Shown one piece after another: positions 47,581 through 57,017 of a DNA stretch of 64,000 nucleotides (position 1 is the stretch's first letter; every line of letters begins with the position of its first letter). The stretch is from positions 77,051,461-77,115,460 of the forward strand of contig CM050447.1 of assembly GCA_027563935.2 (NCBI GenBank), given 5' to 3'. The translations under genes and the position numbers were made by a program. The DNA is from Costus lasius. Taxonomy: Eukaryota > Streptophyta > Magnoliopsida > Zingiberales > Costaceae. Under the pieces are notes generated by a model. That model worked only from the letters and a program-made list of their open reading frames with translations. It made no database searches and was not told the origin of the DNA.

Positions 47581-49248
47581 TGTTGGGGTATGCCCTTAAG
47601 GCTAATGTTTGAGGCCTTGGGATTATATCAGTATCATGTATAAACTCTATGTTTATAAAGGCAATGGTTGTTATTCAGGTTGTTGCATTATCTGCTGCCA
47701 TATGTATACTTCTGAATAATGTCTCAATGCTGTTCAGCTTGGCTGACATGCAGTATTGTCCTTAGTCGAGATATCTTGGTGAACATGAGACAGCCTTGAT
47801 ATGATTGAGACTAATATGTGTTCTAATCTTATAGGATGCTTCGAGCATGGAATAAGATGTAGACTCATGGGTACATTGGATGTACTGGACAGACCCTACT
47901 TAGGATGTTCAATTGCTTGTCACAATGTGAATAATCCTTATATGCTAACAAGTGGCATACTTCCTCTGACTTGAGATCACTTGTGTTTCTAAATGAGGAT
48001 TGGCATTGTTTTGAGGTAGTTCAATATCATTTGAAACATAATGGTTATAGACTATCTTGGATAATGAACATGAGTCATGTTAGGGCGCTAGTGATAGATA
48101 TAGGATTGCCTTCTCCTTGTTTGGAGTGTGATGTTCTAAAGGGGCCCCCTGGATGAGATGGTTGAGAAAGTGTATGGCCATACCCAGATGACTATGTTCA
48201 TCTGATCTAACCACTCTCATCATATTGGAGTTACAGGCTTGACATGCTTATCCAATAAGAACATCCAGTGGCAAAGGAAACAAGTATGTCTAGTGAATTG
48301 AATTCACACTTATGCTGTGATTTGGGTGTAGTCTTGGAAGACTCTTTCCTTTATATCGGGAGACAGTGATGTGTTGCTAGATACCCCTCACTGATCGTGA
48401 TAACGTAAGTTATCGTTACCGACATTTAAAGGAAACCCTTAGGGTCGCACAATTTGATGATATGGCTTACTTAAGTCAGATCGTGTGGACTGAATTGTTT
48501 TGGTTCAGTTTAAAGGAGTTTAAACTCTGATTGTAAGTGAGATCTGGTCTGATCATGTTTGATTGATTAGGGCTTGAGATCGGTAAGCTTCGATCGAGAG
48601 AATTGATGCTTGATCGATGAGATCAAGAGCATCAAAAGATGTGTGGTTAGATCTTGAGCCATTTGGTTTTATATGATCTAGACCAAGGCTTGGTTTGATT
48701 TGGTCTTTGAACCAAATATAATTGAACCGGCTCATCACATGAGTGCATGGTTCAAAAGAAGGAGTTTGCGGTTGGTTCATGAACGCATGAACGCATGAAG
48801 TGATGACTTGCTATTTTTGGAAGTCATGGTTTCCAAAATAGACTTCACGCCTCACGTTCGAGATGAACGCTCGCCTCTCTTCTCCTTTCGACGCCTCTCT
48901 TGTGTGAGGAGAGTCTTCACGCCAAGGAGGTTGTGTGACAAGCAAAAGACATCATCGCATTCCTTTCACACGATCAGGAGACTTGGAGATCTTTGCTAGC
49001 ACAAGGAACGACAAGGAGAAAGCCATCAATCATCTTGTGTGCGCACGCTTTGGAGAAGAAGCACACGCTTCTTTACTTCCAAGTCGCCATCCAAGAAATG
49101 GCATTGGTATGATCTCTATTTTGATCTATACAAGTTTTACAAGTTGATTATATGACATGCAAACCGATCTTAGAAACCCTAGCTTCCGCTTGTGAAAGCT
49201 CTGATATGCGCCTATTAGGGTTTTCGCCCCCCCCTTTAGGGACTTTCA
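47581..49248 (+). repeat. C2 5' LTR
   Basis: TGTTGGGGTATGCC to GACTTTCA, 1668 bp. TATA-like CCTTTATATCGG at about 48348-48359. The run of C before TTTAGGG near the end is 8 long here, 7 in the duplicated copy and 11 in the 3' LTR. Confidence 0.96.
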
Positions 49249-49250
49249 AT

Positions 49251-49262
49251 TGGTATCAGAGG
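49251..49262 (+). other. C2 primer-binding site, initiator tRNA-Met
   Basis: TGGTATCAGAGG, 11 of 12 bases of the usual site (last base G instead of C), two bases after the LTR. Confidence 0.9.
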
Positions 49263-50513
49263 AGGTTCTGGTATGTTATATGATTGCTTAATGTGTGATC
49301 CTTGTTTGCGTTTGTTTAGATCTAGAGTTAACATGCGAGAATACATGCTAGTTATTAGATGTTGGCGCATGTATGATGTTTACTTGTTGCCGCATACTAA
49401 AGATTTTTGTCAAAAACTTATCTTGCGCGCATCCACTAGATCTATAAGCGCCTGCTTTAAAAACTTAGACGGGTTATTAGGGTTGAAGTCATCGTCCAGT
49501 ATAGACCCAACTGTCTGATCAGACCATCTGACAGCCTAGATGGGTCGACCAGATGGCACCTATGCGCAAGCATGAGGTGGCTATAGGTCGACTGCAGAAA
49601 GGCGTGTAGCGATGTCTGATTGAGACAACCAATGAACGCTCATGATTAAGGCCCGGGGTCACACCCGCTTGCCAGAACTCATGAGGGACGTTCAGCCCTT
49701 ATGGCATGCATTGTTGACCATGAGGTCGACACAAGTCGGTTATGACTCGGTGCATGCAAGGGCAGTGGGTCTGACTAGGTCTGATGAGTGGATCCCTATT
49801 AATGGACCGTTGTAAGGTAGTAGGGCACATAAGGAAATAAAATTCATGCCAATGGGATTTTCGAAAATTCTATTTTCTTGATTGGAGCACATTATGTTTG
49901 TATAACATGATTGAATGTCTATTTCATCTTATGTGGGCTGCCCAAATTTAATGTGTGCTGTGCTGGGGCCTGCGTGCCTGGATGAATATTGTAAATTATT
50001 TATTGTGATCTGCGCATCACATTTTAATTAATTTATAAAGTGTAATTGACCTGCGAGTCAAATCATGTCTAGATAGATTAAAATGTAATTTAATCAGACA
50101 TGAGCATTGAGCACTCATGGCAGAGGCGCATGCAGCAAGTGGCTTCACCAGTGAGAGGTCTAAGGTTCGACTCTAGGACAGACGCATTTTACCTGGTGGG
50201 CGCATCTCAGCTGCATAGGGCGCTTTGGCCCGGGTTGGGCCAGATGAAATGATAAAGACCTATGAAGAGCCCAAGTGAAGACTTAAGTTAATTTAAGGTC
50301 TAACTTAGGCTTAATGGGCTTTTACCACATAAGATCATCATGCTTTCTATTTACTGTTTAAGTAAATTTAATATCTGCATGATTCATTCTTCTACTATCA
50401 CCATAGGATTTGCATGATAGTTAAGAAGGTAAAAAGGACCGTTAAAATCCAACGATGAATATCAAGCACGTAAGCCTTCTGACGCGAAACCTCACTGTTC
50501 TGACTATCGTTGG

Positions 50514-50545
50514 GGCCGTGTTGTACCCACTCAGTGGGCACGCCC
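50514..50545 (+). ncRNA. C2 leader hairpin H1
   Basis: Identical to C1 H1 (GGCCGTG-TTGTA-CCCAC-TCA-GTGGG-CACGCCC), although the surrounding leader differs at many sites. Confidence 0.65.
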
Positions 50546-50721
50546 ATCTATCTTCAGACGGTGTGTGATTACACCTGCGTGTTACAGAGAAGGGATTCAT
50601 CGCTTCTCGTTGCTCAGCATAGCACGTGGTGGTCCAGGGAGTAGGTCTGGTCAGCTTGACCATGTGGGCTACATATTGAGCATATGTTAGCCATATGGAG
50701 GCAGCCATCTGTGGGATCAGA

Positions 50722-50753
50722 GACTGTGTTGTACCAACTCAGTTGGCACAGTC
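50722..50753 (+). ncRNA. C2 leader hairpin H2
   Basis: Identical to C1 H2 (GACTGTG-TTGTA-CCAAC-TCA-GTTGG-CACAGTC); both stems are fully paired. Confidence 0.7.
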
Positions 50754-50825
50754 TGCTGGATTGCCCAGATAAAGGGGAATCGCACGGGTTGGCGATTGGC
50801 AGGGATTGCCTACTAGAGATTAGTG

Positions 50826-50876
50826 CTTGTACTCTCTGTGCATCTTATCTCGCCTGAGCGGGACGCGGAGACCAAG
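50826..50876 (+). ncRNA. C2 leader hairpin H3
   Basis: Outer CTTG/CAAG and inner TCTCGC-CTGA-GCGGGA, as in C1, just before the conserved box. Confidence 0.65.
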
Positions 50877-51024
50877 TATGAAATCTGGATCCCATCTCAC
50901 TAAAAGAGTTTTACTCTTTCGGACTGTTTTACTGGATTTTTCAGTCAGATAAAATAGTGAGAAAAGAATCAATCTTAAGTCCTGAATTGATTCTAACATT
51001 GATACTGACCTTGCTATTCTTGCA

Positions 51025-54000
51025 ATGTTGTATATTACCGCAGCAACGAACACCACAGCGTTCAATGTGCGATCCTTACTGGAAAGGGAGAAGTTTGCTG
51101 GGCCAAACTTCTCAGACTGGTACGGACACCTTAAGATTGTTCTTAAGGCTGAGAGGAAGCTGTATGTCCTCGAGACGGCAATACCGCCTCAACCCGCTGC
51201 GAACGCCGCAAGGGCGGTTCGGGAAGCTTATGAGAAGCATGTCAATGATAGCATTGATGTCGCTTGCCTTATGCTTGCGTCTATGACGCCAGAGCTTCAG
51301 CGTCAGCATGAAGATTTATCTGCTATTGAAATTATAGCAAATCTCAAGATGCTGTATGCTGCACAGGCAAGGACTGAACGCTATAACTTGACTAAACTTT
51401 TCTTTCAGAGCAAACTGACTGAAGGGAGTCCAGTGGGAGCTCACGTACTCAAGATGATTGGGTACAAGGAGGCTCTAGAGAAACTGGGACACACCATCAA
51501 TCAGGAGCTTGTTGTAGACATCATCCTGCAGTCTCTCCCGGCCTCTTTCGATCCATTCATCATTAATTTTAATATGAACAAGATCGACTGTACGCCGGCA
51601 GAGTTACTGAACATGCTCTATACTACAGAGCAGACTCTTGAAAAGGGAAAGCCTTCATCCTCTGTCTTGATGATTCCTTCTAGGAACAAGAAGAAGGGGA
51701 AGAAGGGCAAAGCCCCTGTCAAGAGCTACAACAAGGCTCTGAAACAAAAGATGAAGCGGTCGAAGGAATACAGATGTTTCCATTGTGGCCAGCTGGGTCA
51801 CTGGAAGAAGGACTATAAAGCGCTCCAAGGAGACAAGAAGGGAAGCAGGCCTTTCACTTCTGGCTCAGGTATTTTCGTGACTGAAGTCATGGTATCTTCT
51901 TCTTCTATTTCATGGGTGTTGGACACTGCATGTGGAGTTCACATTTGTTCAAATGTACAGGAACTCAAGAGAAGAAGACAGGTGGGACAGCATGAGGTGG
52001 ACCTACGAGTAGGAAACGGGGCACGGGTTGCTGCTGTTGCTGTAGGAGAATATCACATCTCTTTACCATCTGGTCTTGTATTAGAACTGGACAATTGTTA
52101 TTTTGTACCGAGCATAACTAAGAATATTATCTCTATTCCTGCTCTTGTCAGGAAAGGGTTTTCCTTTGAATGCAAAACTTTAAAGTGTTGTATTTCTTTT
52201 GATAATATTGTTTATGCTACTGGGTCAATTAACAATGGGTTATTCATGTTGGACATGGAATGTTCTGTACAACAGATTGATAATAAGAAAGCCAAGTATG
52301 CTGATGACAGCACCTTGCTATGGCATAGTCGTTTAGGCCATATTAACAAGAAGCGCATTAAGCGGTTGCATGACCATGGACTGCTGGGATCATTCTCCTA
52401 TGAGGAGCTTGATACATGCAAAGCTTGTTTAATGGGTAAAATGACGAAGTCTCCTTTTTCTAATAAAGGTCAAAGGGTTTCAGGTTTACTTGACCTCATT
52501 CACAGTAATGTGTGTGGGCCATTTAGTAAACATGCCAGAGGTGGCTATTTATACTTCATTACCTTTACTGATGATTTCAGTAGATATGGTTATGTCTATC
52601 TAATGAGACATAAGAGTGAATCTTTTGATAAGTTCAAAGAGTTCAAAAATGAAGTACAAAATCAGCTAGGCCGAAATATCAAGGCACTTCGTTCAGATCG
52701 AGGTGGAGAATACTTGAGTCGAGAGTTTACTGACTATCTGAAGGAGTGTGGGATTATCTCACAGCTCACTCCGCCAGGAACACCGCAATGGAATGGTGTG
52801 TCCGAGAGGAGAAATAGAACCTTACTGGATATGGTTCGTTCAATGATGAGTCAGGCTACTCTACCTTACTCCTTTTGGGGATTTGCACTGGAAACAGCTG
52901 CAAAGGTACTAAACCGAGTGCCATCCAAGGCCGTTTCAAAGACGCCATATGAGTTATGGTATGGGAAACAGCCGAGCTTGACATTTATTAAAATCTGGGG
53001 TTGCGAGGCTTATGTCAAAAAGCTCGCCTCTGGGAAACTGGAGAGCAGATCTGATAAATGTATCTTTGTTGGTTACCCTAAAGAAACTAAGGGTTATTAT
53101 TTCTACGATCCCAAAGAGAACAAAGTATTTGTTGCTCGAACGGCTATTTTTCTTGAGAAGGAATTTCTTCTGCAAGAGGCCAGTGGGAGAGAAATAAAGC
53201 TGGATGAGAATCCAGAGGAAGGACAAAGTAGTCAAGCACAGTTGGATGAGCCTGAGCCAATAGAACAGGTTACTGAACAACCTGAGGCTCAGATATCACG
53301 GGAACCGCGAAGATCGGGAAGGATCCGTCGACAGCCTGAGAGCTATGACGGAGTCTACATCATTGATGATGAACCCCTCACTTATGCGGATGCGGTCAGT
53401 GGACCGGAATCAGCGAGATGGCTTGAAGCTATGCGAGCCGAGATGGACTCCATGTCAGATAATCAAGTCTGGGATTTGGTTGATCCGCCTCTGGGAGTAA
53501 TCCCTATAGGCTGTAAATGGATCTTCAAGAAGAAGATTGACATGGACGGTAACGTGGTTACCTATAAAGGCAGGCTAGTTGCGAAAGGTTTCAAACAAAT
53601 CTACGGGATAGATTATGATGAAACTTTCTCTCCTGTAGTCATGTTCAAGTCTATTCGGATTATTCTCGCGATAGCTGCATATTATGATTATGAGATCTGG
53701 CAAATGGATGTGAAAACCGCTTTCCTTAATGGAAAACTAGAAGAGGATGTGTATATGACACAACCTGAAGGTTTCATCAATCCATCAGATCGTCATAAAA
53801 TATGCAAATTAAAGAAGTCCATTTATGGACTTAAACAAGCATCGAGAAGCTGGAATATTCGTTTTGATGAATCAATCTGTAAGTTTGGTTTCATCAAGAA
53901 TGAAGATGACCCGTGTGTATATAAGAGGTTTAGTGGGAGCGTGATTACTTTCCTAGTCCTCTACGTCGATGATATCTTAATCATTGGAAACAATATTCCT

Positions 54001-54945
54001 GAACTGCATGCCGTCAAGGCATGGTTAAGAAAATATTTCCAGATGAAAGATTTAGGAGAAGCAGCCTATGTATTAGGTGTGAAGATCTACAGAGATAGAT
54101 CTAAGAGGCTTCTCGGGTTGTGCCAGAGTACTTACATCGATAAAGTCCTGGAGAGATTCCATTTAGAAAATTCTAAAAGAGGATATCTTCCAGTCAGACA
54201 TGGTCTGAATCTTTCAAAGAGTCAGTGTCCACAAACACAGACTGAGAAAGATGAAATGGACAATACGCCTTATGCTTCGGCTATTGGGTCCATTATGTAT
54301 GCGATGTTGTGTACTCGCCCAGACGTCGCTTACGGGTTAAGCGTGACCAGTCGGTTCCAAAGTAATCCAGGGAAGGCACACTGGATTGCAGTCAAGAACA
54401 TTTTGAAATATCTTCGGAGGACCAAAGATATGTTCTTGATTTATGGAGGTCAGGAAGAACTTAGTATTGAAGGATATACTGACGCTTCGTTCCAATCTGA
54501 CCAGGATGATTTCCGATCGCAATCAGGCTATGTTTTTAGCTTGAATGGAGGAGCAGTGGTGTGGAAAAGTTTCAAACAATCTATTGTTGCTGATTCCACA
54601 ACAGAAGCCGAGTATGTTGCAGCCTCGGAAGCATCCAAGGAGGCAGTGTGGATTCGTAAGTTCGTTCAGGAACTTGGTGTTATTCCTTCCAGTGCAGATC
54701 CATTGGTTATCTTCTGTGATAACACTGGAGCAATAGCACAAGCAAAGGAACTACGGTCGCACCAAAAGTCCAAGCACATACAGAGAAGGTTTCACTTGAT
54801 CCGGGAGATCATTGATCGAGGAGAGATCAAGATCTGTAAGGTTCATACAGATGACAATCTAGCTGACCCGCTTACAAAGCCTCTGGCGCAGCAGAAGCAT
54901 GAGAAGCACTGTAATAATATGGGTTTGAGATTTCTCAACCATTAG
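51025..54945 (+). CDS. gag-pol: C2 gag-pol polyprotein, Ty1/copia
   Basis: A single frame of 1306 codons encodes, in order, gag (1-250), zinc knuckle (251-264), protease (Asp300 in LDTACG), integrase with HHCC finger (from His434) and DDE core (FTDDFSRYGY about 514, SDRGGEY, NGVSERRNRT), reverse transcriptase (MDVKTAFLNGKL; YVDD at 980-983) and RNase H (GYTDASFQSD; TEAEYVAAS). The order integrase before RT defines copia. The start is not certain: C1 begins MSFNVRS, but C2 has ACAGCG in place of that ATGAGC, so the nearest ATG is 51025, giving a 15-residue different N-terminus. The fourth zinc ligand is Tyr264 (C1 has Cys), which should weaken RNA binding. Every other catalytic residue I can see is present. 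Confidence 0.95.
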   Translation: MLYITAATNTTAFNVRSLLEREKFAGPNFSDWYGHLKIVLKAERKLYVLETAIPPQPAANAARAVREAYEKHVNDSIDVACLMLASMTPELQRQHEDLSAIEIIANLKMLYAAQARTERYNLTKLFFQSKLTEGSPVGAHVLKMIGYKEALEKLGHTINQELVVDIILQSLPASFDPFIINFNMNKIDCTPAELLNMLYTTEQTLEKGKPSSSVLMIPSRNKKKGKKGKAPVKSYNKALKQKMKRSKEYRCFHCGQLGHWKKDYKALQGDKKGSRPFTSGSGIFVTEVMVSSSSISWVLDTACGVHICSNVQELKRRRQVGQHEVDLRVGNGARVAAVAVGEYHISLPSGLVLELDNCYFVPSITKNIISIPALVRKGFSFECKTLKCCISFDNIVYATGSINNGLFMLDMECSVQQIDNKKAKYADDSTLLWHSRLGHINKKRIKRLHDHGLLGSFSYEELDTCKACLMGKMTKSPFSNKGQRVSGLLDLIHSNVCGPFSKHARGGYLYFITFTDDFSRYGYVYLMRHKSESFDKFKEFKNEVQNQLGRNIKALRSDRGGEYLSREFTDYLKECGIISQLTPPGTPQWNGVSERRNRTLLDMVRSMMSQATLPYSFWGFALETAAKVLNRVPSKAVSKTPYELWYGKQPSLTFIKIWGCEAYVKKLASGKLESRSDKCIFVGYPKETKGYYFYDPKENKVFVARTAIFLEKEFLLQEASGREIKLDENPEEGQSSQAQLDEPEPIEQVTEQPEAQISREPRRSGRIRRQPESYDGVYIIDDEPLTYADAVSGPESARWLEAMRAEMDSMSDNQVWDLVDPPLGVIPIGCKWIFKKKIDMDGNVVTYKGRLVAKGFKQIYGIDYDETFSPVVMFKSIRIILAIAAYYDYEIWQMDVKTAFLNGKLEEDVYMTQPEGFINPSDRHKICKLKKSIYGLKQASRSWNIRFDESICKFGFIKNEDDPCVYKRFSGSVITFLVLYVDDILIIGNNIPELHAVKAWLRKYFQMKDLGEAAYVLGVKIYRDRSKRLLGLCQSTYIDKVLERFHLENSKRGYLPVRHGLNLSKSQCPQTQTEKDEMDNTPYASAIGSIMYAMLCTRPDVAYGLSVTSRFQSNPGKAHWIAVKNILKYLRRTKDMFLIYGGQEELSIEGYTDASFQSDQDDFRSQSGYVFSLNGGAVVWKSFKQSIVADSTTEAEYVAASEASKEAVWIRKFVQELGVIPSSADPLVIFCDNTGAIAQAKELRSHQKSKHIQRRFHLIREIIDRGEIKICKVHTDDNLADPLTKPLAQQKHEKHCNNMGLRFLNH

Positions 54946-54953
54946 ATTAAGTG

Positions 54954-54965
54954 CAAGTGGGAGAT
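54954..54965 (+). other. C2 polypurine tract
   Basis: CAAGTGGGAGAT directly before the 3' LTR, same as C1 and (reverse) B. Confidence 0.85.
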
Positions 54966-56636
54966 TGTTGGGGTATGCCCTTAAGGCTAATGTTTGAGGC
55001 CTTGGGATTATATCAGTATCATGTATAAACTCTATGTTTATAAAGGCAATGGTTGTTATTCAGGTTGTTGCATTATCTGCTGCCATATGTATACTTCTGA
55101 ATAATGTCTCAATGCTGTTCAGCTTGGCTGACATGCAGTATTGTCCTTAGTCGAGATATCTTGGTGAACATGAGACAGCCTTGATATGATTGAGACTAAT
55201 ATGTGTTCTAATCTTATAGGATGCTTCGAGCATGGAATAAGATGTAGACTCATGGGTACATTGGATGTACTGGACAGACCCTACTTAGGATGTTCAATTG
55301 CTTGTCACAATGTGAATAATCCTTATATGCTAACAAGTGGCATACTTCCTCTGACTTGAGATCACTTGTGTTTCTAAATGAGGATTGGCATTGTTTTGAG
55401 GTAGTTCAATATCATTTGAAACATAATGGTTATAGACTATCTTGGATAATGAACATGAGTCATGTTAGGGCGCTAGTGATAGATATAGGATTGCCTTCTC
55501 CTTGTTTGGAGTGTGATGTTCTAAAGGGGCCCCCTGGATGAGATGGTTGAGAAAGTGTATGGCCATACCCAGATGACTATGTTCATCTGATCTAACCACT
55601 CTCATCATATTGGAGTTACAGGCTTGACATGCTTATCCAATAAGAACATCCAGTGGCAAAGGAAACAAGTATGTCTAGTGAATTGAATTCACACTTATGC
55701 TGTGATTTGGGTGTAGTCTTGGAAGACTCTTTCCTTTATATCGGGAGACAGTGATGTGTTGCTAGATACCCCTCACTGATCGTGATAACGTAAGTTATCG
55801 TTACCGACATTTAAAGGAAACCCTTAGGGTCGCACAATTTGATGATATGGCTTACTTAAGTCAGATCGTGTGGACTGAATTGTTTTGGTTCAGTTTAAAG
55901 GAGTTTAAACTCTGATTGTAAGTGAGATCTGGTCTGATCATGTTTGATTGATTAGGGCTTGAGATCGGTAAGCTTCGATCGAGAGAATTGATGCTTGATC
56001 GATGAGATCAAGAGCATCAAAAGATGTGTGGTTAGATCTTGAGCCATTTGGTTTTATATGATCTAGACCAAGGCTTGGTTTGATTTGGTCTTTGAACCAA
56101 ATATTATTGAACCGGCTCATCACATGAGCGCATGGTTCAAAAGAAGGAGTTTGCGGTTGGTTCATGAACGCATGAACGCATGAAGTGATGACTTGCTATT
56201 TTTGGAAGTCATGGTTTCCAAAATAGACTTCACGCCTCACGTTCGAGATGAACGCTCGCCTCTCTTCTCCTTTCGACGCCTCTCTTGTGTGAGGAGAGTC
56301 TTCACGCCAAGGAGGTTGTGTGACAAGCAAAAGACATCATCGCATTCCTTTCACACGATCAGGAGACTTGGAGATCTTTGCTAGCACAAGGAACGACAAG
56401 GAGAAAGTCATCAATCATCTTGTGTGCGCACGCTTTGGAGAAGAAGCACACGCTTCTTTGCTTCCAAGTCGCCATCCAAGAAATGGCATTGGTATGATCT
56501 CTATTTTGATCTATACAAGTTTTACAAGTTGATTATATGACATGCAAACCGATCTTAGAAACCCTAGCTTCCACTTGTGAAAGCTCTGATATGCGCCTAT
56601 TAGGGTTTTCGCCCCCCCCCCCTTTAGGGACTTTCA
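54966..56636 (+). repeat. C2 3' LTR
   Basis: 1671 bp, differing from the 5' LTR at about five bases plus the longer C run (11). Followed by TSD CTTAT. Confidence 0.96.
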
Positions 56637-56652
56637 CTTATTTCGTACACGG

Positions 56653-56689
56653 CCTTGCATCCCACGTAGGTGGGATGTACTGCACAAGG
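56653..56689 (-). ncRNA. B leader hairpin H3'
   Basis: On minus: CCTTG, bulge TGCAGTA, CATCCCAC-CTAC-GTGGGATG, CAAGG. Both stems (5 and 8 bp) are perfect. It aligns with H3 of C through the flanking GAAAT..GGATCCCATCTCACTA. Confidence 0.75.
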
Positions 56690-56763
56690 TGACACATGCT
56701 TCCTGAGGTAGGCCCCTGGCCAATTGCAACTCGGCAATTCCCCTTCTTAAGACAGTTCATGCA

Positions 56764-56798
56764 CTTTGTGTCCAACGGAGGCTAGATACAGCACAAAG
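56764..56798 (-). ncRNA. B leader hairpin H2'
   Basis: On minus: CTTTGTG, bulge CTGTA, a weak inner stem with wobbles, CACAAAG. The outer stem is perfect, with three base pairs changed on both sides relative to GACTGTG/CACAGTC of C. Confidence 0.65.
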
Positions 56799-56978
56799 CC
56801 TTAACTTCTTAAGGGTGCCTCTAGAAATTTCATCATGTGAACCACCACATATGAAAAGTCTTGTCAAGTCCGACCTGACTGTTATACCCAGGGCCAACGA
56901 TTTTCTTGCGGAAGGCGCGTCTAGAGTTTTAACCAGACTAGGGAAATCATTGTCACCACACGCCTCCTGAAGATAAAT

Positions 56979-57017
56979 GGGTGTGTCCCACGGAGGTGGA
57001 AAATAGTGCACAACACC
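56979..57017 (-). ncRNA. B leader hairpin H1'
   Basis: On minus: GGTGT ... TTCCAC-CTCC-GTGGGA, ACACACCC. The inner stem has six pairs, one of them G/T. Followed by CATTTATCTTCAGGAGG, which aligns with CATCTATCTTCAGACGG after H1 in C. Confidence 0.6.

Larger units (their letters stand above)
46012..49389. repeat. 3.38-kb direct repeat, right copy
   Basis: Same content as 21106-24482. Here it is continuous with the rest of C2 on its right, so this is the parental arrangement on that side. The left edge shares only GGAGTTAT-type microhomology with the H sequence it abuts. Confidence 0.95.
49263..51024 (+). other. C2 leader, structured
   Basis: No gene. Same order as C1: T-arm-like hairpin near 50160-50176 (CTAAG-GTTCGAC-TCTAG, one mismatched pair), H1 50514-50545, H2 50722-50753, H3 50826-50876, then the GGATCCCATCTCACTA box at about 50887. 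Open frames here are chance. Confidence 0.75.
47581..56636 (+). mobile_element. Ty1/copia element C2, full length, open gag-pol
   Basis: 9056 bp, LTRs 47581-49248 and 54966-56636, TSD CTTAT at 47576-47580 and 56637-56641, primer site, 1.8-kb leader, one uninterrupted 1306-codon frame and polypurine tract. By eye about five substitutions plus a C-tract length change separate the LTRs, so this is the youngest insertion here. The host sequence is the leader of B. The only clear protein defect is the zinc-knuckle Cys to Tyr change. Confidence 0.96.
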
